NCBI GenBank assembly: GCA_021790055.1
Contig: JAJYIL010000017.1
Location: 1 to 15,167, forward strand
Reading direction: 5' to 3'
Origin: Bacteroidota bacterium
GTDB lineage: Bacteria > Bacteroidota > Ignavibacteria > Ignavibacteriales > Ignavibacteriaceae
Length of the DNA: 15,167 nt
The translations under genes were made by a program, and so were the position numbers. Shown here one piece after another: positions 1 to 7,351 of the stretch. Position 1 is the first letter of the stretch. Each line of letters starts with the position of its first letter. The notes beneath the pieces were generated by a model. It was not told the origin of the DNA. It saw only the letters and a program-made list of their open reading frames with translations, and made no database searches.

Positions 1-2694
1 TCCGGCGGAACGCAGCGAGGATGCAAGGTGCTGACGCATCAGCATATCTGCAGGTTTTTTTAGCGCATCAACGATGGAGATGAATATAGAAGGAATTAAT
101 ATTATTCCGATTGCCGATAATGTCCAGAACCAGGCTTGCTGTAAAACTATCCAGCCGGATATGAAAAAAAGCATAAGAGCCAGCGGTATAATACTGCGCC
201 GCAGGTTATCAAAAATTTTCCATCGAGACAGCCATGATAACGGATTCTTTTGTAAACCGCCTTTAAGACCGGGAATAATCGGAAAGAGCCATCGCGCCAA
301 CTGCCAATCACCGCGAATCCAGCGGTGCCGGCGGTTCACGTCCTCAAAATAACGGGGCGGATATTCTTCATATAATTGTACGTCGCTCAACAAACCTGCG
401 CGAGCGTGGCATCCTTCAATAAGATCGTGGCTGAGGATTTGGTTCTCGGGAAAGCGCCCAGTTAGCGCCCGCTCGAATACATCGACATCGTAAATGCCTT
501 TGCCAATAAATGATCCTTCGCCAAACACATCCTGGTATACATCGGAGACGGTGCGTGTATATGGATCGATGCCGGGCTGACTTCCATAAAGCCTCGCATA
601 ACGGGAACGGTTTGTTCCCGGTAAACTTACTGCAACACGCGGCTGCAGAATAGTGTATCCTTCGCGTACCCGCTGTTTGCTTTCGTCGTAATATGCGCGA
701 TTCAAAGGGTGAGCCATAGCTCCGGCTAACTTGTATGCTGAGTCGCGGGGAAGCTGTGTATCTGTATCAAGAGTAATTATATACTTCACGTGTGATAAAA
801 TTTCAACCTTACCAATAACAAGCGAAAATCTATTTCTCGATCCGCCGCGCAGCATAGAATTTAATTCCTCAAGCTTACCTCTTTTGCGTTCGTAGCCCAT
901 CCACAGCCGTTCTTTAGAGTTCCATTGCCGCGGACGATGAAAAAGAAAAAAAGTATTACTATTCAAGCCTTTGTATTTTTCATTAAGCTCTTCTATTTTC
1001 TTACGAGCAAGTTGTAAAAGCGGTTCATCCTCAGAAAGAGTTTCTTTGCTTGAGTCTTGAAAGTCGGTTAGAAGACCAAAGTGCAAGTTGTTGTCCTTGT
1101 TTGCAAGAAACCTTACTTCAAGAGATTCAACAAGTTCCTTTATGCTTTGAGCATTCGTTAACATTGCGGTGATTACCACAAGAGTGCGGTATGCCGGAGG
1201 TATTCCTTCGGAGAAACCTATTGTCGGCAAAGGCTGGGGCATAGCCAGCAATGTTGATAACCAGTTAACCAGCGCAATTGCTAATTGGCTTGCACACAAA
1301 AAAAATAAGATGCCGAAAAGTTCAATCGACCAATCATGTAATTCAGCGGTATTAGCTTTCTCCACTAAACCGGCGGTAAGAATCACCGTCATAAGTAAAA
1401 TAGAGCCGATATAAATTTGTAATGGAATCCGGGAGCTTACTTTTCTGATAGCTGCGAAAAAATTAAAGTGTACTTTCGCAAAATCTTCAAGCTGTTCCAA
1501 ACCCCTATCGATAAGGTAGAACCCGACATGTGCGGTTCTATCTTCGCTTCCGTTTTTAACGGCGCTTTCATGCGCCAGGCGTATTGCATTTTGCGCAACC
1601 TCTTCTTCCGGTAGAGCACTGCTCTTTGAGATCTTCTCTATAACATGACGATAACGGTCACGGGTTGTAAAATCCATTTTACCATAAACTCCGCACGGAT
1701 CTTTAAGCAATGTCTGCTCTACGTCGCTGCTTGTCTCAACAAATTTACGCCAATCCATAGATTGCAGTGTTCGAAGGCTGCCGATACTGTTGCTGATGGA
1801 AACCTGATCGGCTGCCTGCTGCTGGTTACCAGACTGGATTAATTTTTCAATAGTCAAGCCCGATTCGGAAAGCTGCTGTTCAATCCACGTTAACGGAGAT
1901 ACAAGTGTATGGCTCAAGCCTTGCAGCCTGCGGGCAAATTCCGAAACGAATGGAGTCGTCATTGGCGGTTCTGACCGCGCCATATCCGCTATTATCAGAA
2001 TTAGGTTCTTGGGATTCTTTTCGGCAGCCTCAATTATCTGATCAGCCCAGGAGTCAGCTAAATCCCGATCAATACTTCCGGCAGCGATTCGTATGGCAAC
2101 ACGGCGGAGATTCTCTATTAACGCTAAACTCAGCATGGTAGGAATTGCCCACAACTCGCCTAATTTTAATTTTGTGATAGTCTGATAAGCCTCTACGAAA
2201 CGGCTGAGGTTTTCCGGGTCTACACGCCCATCACCATGAGAAATAACCTCCTTTGCAATTTCATAAACACGGGGAAGTCCTTTCGATGCGCCATTCAAAA
2301 GGCGCGGCAACTCCCGGCTATAGCCTTTTGGTAAATGTCTTTTGCCTGTGCGAATCTGTTCTTCAATTAAATAAAAGTTATCAGGCAGCCATTCACCGGA
2401 GGGAGTAATTTGATGCTTTGGCTTAACTCTTTCAGTTAGTAAGTTATGAACTTCAAACAAAAATATTTCGTTCTCAGACAAGCGCGCAAGCAAGCGCTGA
2501 TCCGGAATGCGTTGAGAGCCCAACGGATGAGAGCTTGCAAGTGTCTTGCCGTGTTGTTCCATCTGGTCGGCGCTGAATAATTCCGAGCGCAGAGGCGGTT
2601 CTCCACTCGAGAATTGCTTAGCAAGAAAGTTCTCGCTTAGCTGAACCTTTAGGCGGAACAATGACTCATTTATTTTAGGGCTGATTACCTTCAT
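1..2694 (-). CDS. ndvB: Cyclic beta-1,2-glucan synthase (NdvB/ChvB type), N-terminal part, 3' end outside window
   Basis: An open frame of 898 codons runs without a stop from the ATG at 2694 to the left edge. The family is an inner-membrane enzyme that polymerises UDP-glucose into cyclic beta-1,2-glucan for the periplasm. Visible in order: a cytoplasmic N-terminal domain (LPKGYSRELPRL near residues 121-132, LGELWAIPTMLSLALIENLRR, KMDFTTRDRYRHVIEKI from 339); two membrane segments at about 426-444 and 452-472; a GT84 glycosyltransferase domain from about 499, with DTD at 643-645, ENQILSHDLIEG at 750-761 and RRHRWIRGDWQ at 788-798; then two membrane segments at about 836-852 and 858-876. Family members are about 2,800 residues, so the last membrane segments, glucoamylase-like and GH94 phosphorylase domains should lie left of the window. 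The start follows GGAAAAAA. The gene looks distinctly more GC-rich than its neighbours, which could mean transfer (inference). The family call is firm; the product is inferred. Confidence 0.93.
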   Translation of the reverse strand, partial: MKVISPKINESLFRLKVQLSENFLAKQFSSGEPPLRSELFSADQMEQHGKTLASSHPLGSQRIPDQRLLARLSENEIFLFEVHNLLTERVKPKHQITPSGEWLPDNFYLIEEQIRTGKRHLPKGYSRELPRLLNGASKGLPRVYEIAKEVISHGDGRVDPENLSRFVEAYQTITKLKLGELWAIPTMLSLALIENLRRVAIRIAAGSIDRDLADSWADQIIEAAEKNPKNLILIIADMARSEPPMTTPFVSEFARRLQGLSHTLVSPLTWIEQQLSESGLTIEKLIQSGNQQQAADQVSISNSIGSLRTLQSMDWRKFVETSSDVEQTLLKDPCGVYGKMDFTTRDRYRHVIEKISKSSALPEEEVAQNAIRLAHESAVKNGSEDRTAHVGFYLIDRGLEQLEDFAKVHFNFFAAIRKVSSRIPLQIYIGSILLMTVILTAGLVEKANTAELHDWSIELFGILFFLCASQLAIALVNWLSTLLAMPQPLPTIGFSEGIPPAYRTLVVITAMLTNAQSIKELVESLEVRFLANKDNNLHFGLLTDFQDSSKETLSEDEPLLQLARKKIEELNEKYKGLNSNTFFLFHRPRQWNSKERLWMGYERKRGKLEELNSMLRGGSRNRFSLVIGKVEILSHVKYIITLDTDTQLPRDSAYKLAGAMAHPLNRAYYDESKQRVREGYTILQPRVAVSLPGTNRSRYARLYGSQPGIDPYTRTVSDVYQDVFGEGSFIGKGIYDVDVFERALTGRFPENQILSHDLIEGCHARAGLLSDVQLYEEYPPRYFEDVNRRHRWIRGDWQLARWLFPIIPGLKGGLQKNPLSWLSRWKIFDNLRRSIIPLALMLFFISGWIVLQQAWFWTLSAIGIILIPSIFISIVDALKKPADMLMRQHLASSLRSAG

Positions 2695-2741
2695 TTTTTT
2701 CCGTAGAGAGGGGAAAGAGAACTCCAATGTTCTATGATGGT

Positions 2742-2751
2742 TTCAATTGAA
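2742..2751. promoter_or_regulatory. Palindrome TTCAATTGAA upstream of ndvB
   Basis: A perfect 10 bp palindrome lies 47 bp upstream of the ndvB ATG. Its plus-strand context GGTTTCAATT (2739-2748) recurs, inverted, in the larger palindrome upstream of the hybrid kinase at 10450-10469. A shared operator is possible but unproven. Confidence 0.25.
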
Positions 2752-2821
2752 TATATACGTTATTATATGGCATAGCCCATACGCTTAACGTTATAACTTA
2801 CTAGTAATGTACAAAGGTTGT

Positions 2822-2838
2822 TCTATTTATAAAATAGA
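2822..2838. repeat. Short perfect inverted repeat between the response regulator and ndvB
   Basis: TCTATTT-ATA-AAATAGA is a 7 bp perfect inverted repeat with a 3 nt centre. It lies 34 bp downstream of the regulator stop and 128 bp upstream of the ndvB start. It could be a second termination or stalling hairpin, or a protein-binding site. In such AT-rich DNA, chance is also possible. Confidence 0.35.
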
Positions 2839-2849
2839 CCAAAGGGATG

Positions 2850-2876
2850 AAAAAGGGATTACATCTTTCGTAATCA
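2850..2876 (-). terminator. Possible intrinsic terminator after the single-domain response regulator
   Basis: On the minus strand GATTAC-(7 nt)-GTAATC forms a 6 bp stem overlapping the TGA stop of the regulator, followed by CC and TTTTT. The stem is short and AT-rich, so the call is weak. Confidence 0.35.
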
Positions 2877-3317
2877 TTTTCCGTTATAAAAAATCATTTT
2901 GGGAACAGGGGTTTTTCCAACAGGAATGAATTCATGACGGTTAGTATCCAGGTGAGAAGATAGAATGAACTTAATATACTGGGCAAAGTTTCTTGCATTA
3001 AATGGCTCTACAATTAAATGAGTATATCCCCGCGATAATAAATATTCCTTGTTTTCGACAATCTTTAGCAGTGTAAATCCGACAATTGGAAATGAATTAT
3101 AGCTGCTCATATTCTTAATTGTATTTGCCGTGTTTATCGCTGAGCCCTCCGGGTGCAGGTTAATGTCTATCATTACGAGATTATATATGTTCAAGCTTGA
3201 AAGGTGAAGCGCTATGTTGGCAGAGCTTGTAATATGGAGCTGGCAAAACCCGGATAATAAATTATTTATACTTGACGACGCAGCTGGTGCATCTTCTACT
3301 AAAAGTATTTTATACAT
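2874..3317 (-). CDS. Single-domain response regulator, degenerate receiver
   Basis: A 147-residue protein that is almost entirely one CheY-like receiver. Visible: LLVEDA with acidic residues E8 and D9, the phospho-acceptor position D51 in VMIDINLHPEG, and T82 in IVGFT. The C-terminal motif that normally reads K-P-F is V-E-P-F, so the invariant lysine is E104. In the family that lysine contacts the phosphoryl group and helps drive the activating switch, so signalling may be altered or phosphorylation-independent (inference). There is no output domain; a tail of about 25 residues (DTNRHEFIPVGKTPVPKM...) follows the fold. The ATG start is preceded by GGAAGAAAA. The gene stands alone between the PAP2 phosphatase and ndvB with gaps of 133 and 179 bp. 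It could be a phosphate sink, an adaptor, or a regulator of ndvB or the kinases further right; nothing in the sequence decides this. Confidence 0.82.
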   Translation of the reverse strand: MYKILLVEDAPAASSSINNLLSGFCQLHITSSANIALHLSSLNIYNLVMIDINLHPEGSAINTANTIKNMSSYNSFPIVGFTLLKIVENKEYLLSRGYTHLIVEPFNARNFAQYIKFILSSHLDTNRHEFIPVGKTPVPKMIFYNGK

Positions 3318-3420
3318 TTTTCTTCCGTATTAAATTAAAAGATGCCGGCAGCAAAAGGTAATTTACATTCCGGGGATTTCTTACATAGTAAAGGTATCCT
3401 TATTGCACCGCTAAAACAAG

Positions 3421-3440
3421 GATAATTAAAATAAATTATC
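3421..3440 (-). terminator. Possible weak terminator hairpin after the PAP2 gene
   Basis: GATAATT-(6 nt)-AATTATC is a 7 bp inverted repeat 10 bp after the PAP2 stop, followed on the minus strand by CTTGTTTTAG. It overlaps a competing inverted repeat, TATCCTT (3395-3401) with AAGGATA (3418-3424). The stems are nearly all A/T, so support is limited. Confidence 0.3.
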
Positions 3441-3450
3441 TTCCGTTTAC

Positions 3451-4242
3451 CTAAAAGCTAACCAAAACTCCAATTGAGTTGGGTGTTAGATATAACGAAT
3501 AATTCTTGTTCTCTTTCTCGTTTCCCATAGAATGATTGGTTACAAAGTTACCAACAAAATAACCAATCGCGCTCCCGGTTATTGTATCGGATAGCCAATG
3601 TGCATTATGATAAATTCTTGAGCAGACTACTAATGTCGAAGCAGTATAACAAAGTATCTTCAAGTAAATATTATCTGTATTATTTGCCAGCACAGTTGAA
3701 ACAGCAAATGAAACTGTTGAGTGCCCCGACGGGAATGAAGTGTATGCGGCATGCACATTGAAAGGTCTGAAGTGAGCCTTGCCTTCGTTGGCGTACGGTC
3801 TGCTCCTTCCTACAATTGATTTTAAAACGGAAGTAATTATTCCAGCATAGCCAACGGCTTCAATTGTTTGAAGCCCCAGTTTCCGCACTCCTTCATTATT
3901 AAATAGAATGCCGTAACCATATAATCCGCCGATACCAATTAAAGTATAGCCATTTCCGTAAACTTTATCTATTGAGAAAAGATTATCATTGAAACTCGAA
4001 ATATTTCTTTGAGCAAAATCATGTACATTAATGTCAATTGAATATCCTGCCCCAATCAATGCAGCCGAGCCTGCAAGACCTAACTGAGTAGAAGGTTTAA
4101 ATTGGAAAAAGCTTGTCGCCATGTCCCCGCCTGTTGTAAAAAAGCTGCCGACATCGTCTTCAACATTTTTTACAATTTGAGCATTGGTAATAGAATGAAT
4201 TGAAAAGGTAAAAACCAACAGGGGTATGAATAAATATTTCAA
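3451..4242 (-). CDS. Secreted PAP2-family (type 2 phosphatidic acid phosphatase-like) phosphatase
   Basis: A 263-residue protein with the complete three-part active site of the PAP2 superfamily: K-X6-RP as KSIVGRSRP (K141 to P149), FPSGHS (P171-H174), and SR-X5-H-X3-D as SRIYHNAHWLSD (S208, R209, H215, D219). Family members remove phosphate from lipid phosphates such as phosphatidic acid or undecaprenyl pyrophosphate; the substrate cannot be read from sequence. The N-terminus, KYLFIPLLVFTFSIHSITNAQ, is a signal peptide with likely cleavage near residue 21, so the enzyme probably acts in the periplasm or at the outer face of a membrane. Later hydrophobic stretches (about 53-68, 98-113, 128-141, 176-186, 196-207, 219-234) could be membrane helices. 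The start is TTG: the frame closes with a TAA five codons upstream, and the next ATG (residue 41) would remove the signal peptide. The lone gene precedes a degenerate response regulator by 133 bp. Confidence 0.88.
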   Translation of the reverse strand: MKYLFIPLLVFTFSIHSITNAQIVKNVEDDVGSFFTTGGDMATSFFQFKPSTQLGLAGSAALIGAGYSIDINVHDFAQRNISSFNDNLFSIDKVYGNGYTLIGIGGLYGYGILFNNEGVRKLGLQTIEAVGYAGIITSVLKSIVGRSRPYANEGKAHFRPFNVHAAYTSFPSGHSTVSFAVSTVLANNTDNIYLKILCYTASTLVVCSRIYHNAHWLSDTITGSAIGYFVGNFVTNHSMGNEKENKNYSLYLTPNSIGVLVSF

Positions 4243-4270
4243 GGTATAATTAATTTATTTTGTTGGGAAT

Positions 4271-4330
4271 AAAATCTTAATATTAATTTTCTATGTGATC
4301 CTTAGTGCCTTAGTAGCATAGGAAGATTTT
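4271..4330. repeat. Nested inverted-repeat element between murQ and PAP2 genes
   Basis: AAAATCTT (4271-4278) pairs with AAGATTTT (4323-4330). Inside it CTATG (4291-4295) pairs with CATAG (4317-4321), and the innermost part holds the degenerate tandem CCTTAGTG/CCTTAGTA (4300-4315). A separate small hairpin, AAGATT-TTT-AATCTT (4323-4337), overlaps the right arm. The element follows the murQ stop and precedes the PAP2 start, so it may act as a terminator, processing site or 5' leader of the PAP2 gene. It resembles in plan the element at 15025-15109. Confidence 0.45.
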
Positions 4331-4354
4331 TAATCTTAAATTTTTAATTATCAA

Positions 4355-5290
4355 TTAAAATTTCCCCTCAATCGCCTTCCGAACAAACCCATCTGCTTTA
4401 TCTAGAAGCTCTCTTGCTTTATCAGCATCAACATTGGCTTTAATCATAACCAGGGCAGTCTTTACATGACCGTCCGCTTTTGACAGGAATTCTTCCGCTT
4501 CTTCGTAGGATACTCCGGTAATCGTCATTACAATTCTTTTCGACCTTTCAACCAATTTTTTATTTGTCATTTGAAGATCAATCATCATGTTTTCATAAAC
4601 TTTACCGAGACGTATCATCGAGGCTGTAGTAAGCATATTAAGAACAAGTTTTTGTGCAGTGCCGCTCTTCATTCTTGTCGAGCCCATTACTACTTCCGGA
4701 CCCACATAAGGGCAAATAGCAACATCAACTTCTTTCAAATCAAATTGATCTCTCGGGTTGCATGTAACAAACAATGTTTTCGCCCCGAGCTCCTTTGCTT
4801 TCTTTATAGCACCAACTACATATGGTGTCCTTTTGCTGGCGGCAATACCGCACACTACATCTTTACTTGTAACTATAGCTTTAAGAACATCCGCCGCACC
4901 GTTTTCTTCAAGGTCTTCAGCGCCTTCCTGCGCACGGAAAACTGCTTTTCTTCCTCCCGCAATGTAACCTCTAATTAATTCATGCGGTGTGCCGAAGGTC
5001 GGAGGACATTCTGCAGCATCTATTATTCCAAGCCTACCGCTTGTACCCGCACCAAAGTATAAAAGTCTTCCTCCGCTTTTTAATGCTTCTACAATCATCT
5101 CAACGGCTTGTTCGATGTAAGGTAATTCTTTCTCAACAGCCAAAGGAACAGTCTTATCTTCTTCATTGATTATTTTTAATATTTCCGACGAAGATGCAAT
5201 GTCAATGTTCATCGAGTTAGGATTCCGCTGTTCGGTTGAAAGATTGCTTATCTCTTCAAACAATTTTTTAGATTTCGAATTTAGGTCCAT
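4355..5290 (-). CDS. murQ: N-acetylmuramic acid 6-phosphate etherase MurQ
   Basis: MurQ cleaves the D-lactyl ether of MurNAc-6-phosphate, giving GlcNAc-6-phosphate and D-lactate, in cytoplasmic peptidoglycan recycling. From the ATG the protein is 311 residues, close to the usual length of about 300. Visible: TEQRNPNSMNID near the N-terminus; a SIS sugar-phosphate domain with LLYFGAGTSGRLGIIDAAEC (the AEC glutamate, E94, is the expected catalytic acid), GYIAGG, FRAQEGAEDLEE, and the signature VVMGSTRMKSGTAQK (about 201-214) followed by NMLTTASMIRLGKVYENMMI; then a small helical C-terminal domain with EEAEEFLSKADGHVKTALVMI. An in-frame TTG at 5308 could add six residues (APINA before the ATG), but the ATG fits the family better; neither has a clear ribosome site. 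It is separated from both neighbours (112 and 198 bp), and no MurNAc transporter, AnmK or NagZ gene is nearby, so the substrate route is not shown here. Confidence 0.96.
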   Translation of the reverse strand: MDLNSKSKKLFEEISNLSTEQRNPNSMNIDIASSSEILKIINEEDKTVPLAVEKELPYIEQAVEMIVEALKSGGRLLYFGAGTSGRLGIIDAAECPPTFGTPHELIRGYIAGGRKAVFRAQEGAEDLEENGAADVLKAIVTSKDVVCGIAASKRTPYVVGAIKKAKELGAKTLFVTCNPRDQFDLKEVDVAICPYVGPEVVMGSTRMKSGTAQKLVLNMLTTASMIRLGKVYENMMIDLQMTNKKLVERSKRIVMTITGVSYEEAEEFLSKADGHVKTALVMIKANVDADKARELLDKADGFVRKAIEGKF

Positions 5291-5417
5291 TGCATTTATC
5301 GGCGCCAATTAGAATTTATAATAACGTTCCAAATATATCATTTTTGAAAAATAATTATTTCCAGGCAAACCAAAAACTTAAATTTCTTTTGTTTGGGTGT
5401 TTCGTTATCATTCTCTT

Positions 5418-5446
5418 CAAAGTTATTTTTCAAAAGGAAAACTTTG
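5418..5446. repeat. Inverted repeat in the gap between the YVTN gene and murQ
   Basis: CAAAGTT (5418-5424) and AACTTTG (5440-5446) form a perfect 7 bp stem around a 15 nt loop that can pair further through weak U-A and G-U pairs. It lies 43 nt after the propeller gene's stop and could stall or end its transcript. No T-run follows on the minus strand, so it is not a classical terminator. Confidence 0.3.
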
Positions 5447-5488
5447 GACAATAGAGAGTCTCTCTTTTTAGTATAATTATATTTTCTT

Positions 5489-7128
5489 TCAATAAATCCG
5501 CACCCTAATTGGATTGTCTGCAACAGAAATTGTTTTGATTACTTCGTTCTTCTTCATATCTATTACCGATATCGAACTATCACCCTGGTTTGATACATAA
5601 GCGCAGTCATTATTTTTATCAACACTTATTGTCGTCGGCATTCTTCCAACATAAATTGTTTTAATTATGGAATCCGTTTTTAAGTCAATTACCATAACAG
5701 TACCTGCTATAACATTTGTTGCATAAGCAAACTTTCCATCCGGTGAAATTGCCATGCCTCTTGCTGTGTCTATTTTGGATATTCTGGCAACTACCGAATC
5801 GGTTAGAGTATTTATTTTCTCCACCTCGTTAAGAAACGCATTTGCGACATAAAGAAATTTTCCATCCGGTGTTAGAGCAATGTCAAGCGGTCGCCCACCC
5901 ACCGCAACTTCTTTATCAATTGTTTGACCTGTTGAGTCAATAACAAAAATTATTGGTAGAAAAACCCCGGATAAATAAATTTTTCTATTGAAAAAGTCTT
6001 TTACCATCATTTCACCTGTTATATTTGGTAATTTATTTATAATCTGATTGTCTTTTGTAGACATTACCCAGAGTCCATCATTGGATTGATGAGTTATTAA
6101 AACAAATTTATCGTCATCTGTTACCAATAGATTAACGGGATGCTGCCCGGCGGGGACAAGGGCAATTTGTTTATTTGTATTCTTATCAAAGACTGTAATA
6201 TTATCCGAATTAAAATTCGCTATGTATCCTCTATCCTGTGAGAAGGCGATATCGCCAGGTCCGTTTCCTGACGGTATTATCCCGGCTAATGAATCGGTTC
6301 GCAAATCAATTACCGATACAACATGGTGAGTAGCATGACAAACATAAGCTAAGTTTCTGCTCCCCAAACCGGTATAATATTTTGTAAGACTCTTATAATT
6401 CTCCGGGAGCTGCGGTTTATTATACAAGCCTAAGATTTTCCATTGCCCATCCTCCTTAGTTAAAGTTAAGAACCTCTCCGTTCCATATTTATTTATTACA
6501 TTCTCATTCCAGTCTGTGTATTTATAATCCAATTGTTGGTCTACAACATAATTGTAGCCGGTTTTTGTTACAGATTTTATTTTTGAAGAAAGTGATATTG
6601 TCTTCCATTTAGAAAAGTAATAGTTGATCATGAACTCTTCCATTTTTTTAAGCGTGCCAAGTCTGCTGTTTTTTACAAATTCATTTGAGAAAAAACTGCA
6701 GTAGCTGCCAACATCTTTTGATTCATAAGCTTTATCCCATTCTGCTATTACGTCTTTTATCTCTTGAATGTCGGTTTTACCAGCATTCAGTGATGCAAGC
6801 TTTTCCTTTGCAATATTCACGGCTTCTTTTTGCCCGGGATAAAAGTTAACCACTTTATTAAAAGCTGAAATTGCCTCATTGATTTTCTCCTTGCCCAGTT
6901 TCTCATAGCATAGTCCTATGTGAAGCTGAGCCATTGAAGCCGTTTCTTTGTTTATGTTTCTTTTAGCACCGTTGAAAAGACATCAATTGCTTGCTCAATT
7001 TCTCCCTTTATTTCTTCAAGCTGCACTCCTTTTTGGTATAGTTCCTCAGAGCTTTGGGCAAATATTTGCGGTCCTGCTAATATGAAAGCAATTAAAAGGG
7101 AAAGAATAATTGTATAACGATTTTTCAT
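5489..7128 (-). CDS. Exported TPR / NTF2-like / YVTN beta-propeller protein, interrupted by a frameshift
   Basis: Two frames together encode one protein of about 546 residues. The first (7128-6952, 58 codons) starts at an ATG preceded by GGAG at good spacing and gives a signal peptide (KNRYTIILSLLIAFILAGPQ then IFA-QS) and a TPR helix pair, ELYQKGVQLEEIKGEIEQAI, before TAA. The second carries on in the -1 frame (ENINKETASMAQLHIGLCYE), completing the TPR region through about residue 110. An NTF2-like/SnoaL-type domain follows at about 119-237 (IAEWDKAYESKDVGSYCSFF ... DGQWKILGLYN). The rest, about 258-546, is a YVTN-type beta-propeller of about seven blades, with repeats such as ISPDGKFAYATN and VYVGRMPT-like turns. 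Such propellers are periplasmic or extracellular and often bind proteins or ligands; no catalytic residues are seen. If the frameshift is a sequencing error the gene is intact; if real, the product lacks its export signal. A TTAACA direct repeat sits upstream (7212-7227), suggesting control by the neighbouring regulator. Confidence 0.82.
6955..6982 (-). other. Frameshift site (one base missing, -1 relative shift)
   Basis: The upstream frame reads GTG CTA AAA GAA ACA TAA. The downstream frame opens only after its own TGA at 6985-6983, so the change of frame must lie within 6955-6982. Adding one A in the AAAGAAAC stretch gives VLKENINKETASMAQLHIG, a smooth TPR sequence. No canonical X-XXY-YYZ slippery heptamer is present in the correct phase, so a point deletion or base-calling error is more likely than programmed shifting. 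Confidence 0.8.
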
Positions 7129-7211
7129 GATAAACTCCGTTTATTCTGGATAAATAAAAATTATTTTCAGTCCCAATATCTATATTGAAATATTAATTGT
7201 ATTAAAGAATT

Positions 7212-7227
7212 TGTTAAAAAATGTTAA
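7212..7227 (-). promoter_or_regulatory. PhoB/PhoP-like direct-repeat box upstream of the YVTN gene
   Basis: Read on the minus strand this is TTAACA-TTTT-TTAACA, two identical hexamers 10 bp apart, centred about 90 bp upstream of the ATG at 7128. The same arrangement occurs at 10217-10232 upstream of the sensor kinase. OmpR/PhoB-family dimers bind direct repeats of one-turn spacing, and the known B. subtilis PhoP box uses TTAACA-like hexamers. Binding by the regulator at 7352-8032 is inferred. Confidence 0.5.
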
Positions 7228-7283
7228 ATCATTATCATCCATCCGTACTTGAACCTTGCCCAAATTGAAAAGGATATTTGCAA

Positions 7284-7313
7284 GTAAAGTGACCGGAACT
7301 CTTTGCACTTTAC
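7284..7313. repeat. 8 bp perfect inverted repeat downstream of the response regulator
   Basis: GTAAAGTG (7284-7291) and CACTTTAC (7306-7313) enclose a 14 nt loop, beginning 38 bp after the regulator's stop codon. It is well placed to end or stabilise the kinase/regulator transcript, but the minus strand continues TTGCAAATAT with no strong T-run. An operator role for the YVTN gene is the alternative. Confidence 0.4.
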
Positions 7314-7351
7314 CCTAAGCTCTATGCATTTAAGATATTTGAATCTCATTA

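Noticed and set aside
74..2624. Several small open frames on both strands (for example 74-352 +, 1169-1414 +, 1437-1619 -, 1645-1842 +, 1905-2141 +, 2436-2624 -)
   Set aside because: All lie in other frames of the continuous 898-codon ndvB frame, lack recognisable domains, and are overlapping shadows.
4571..5169. Plus-strand open frames over murQ
   Set aside because: They are antisense to a strongly conserved enzyme and have no plausible protein features.
5453..5469. Hairpin AGAGA-GTC-TCTCT followed by T's as a terminator
   Set aside because: The T-run follows on the plus strand, but no plus-strand gene ends there; on the minus strand no T-run follows.
5338..5523. A 61-codon minus-strand frame between the propeller gene and murQ
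   Set aside because: It overlaps the conserved C-terminus of the propeller in another frame, has low-complexity Lys/Asn/Phe-rich content, and has no ribosome site.
6955..6982. Programmed -1 ribosomal frameshifting
   Set aside because: The zero frame reads CTA AAA GAA ACA TAA, which contains no standard slippery heptamer in phase, and no stable downstream hairpin was seen. A base deletion or read error explains it more simply.
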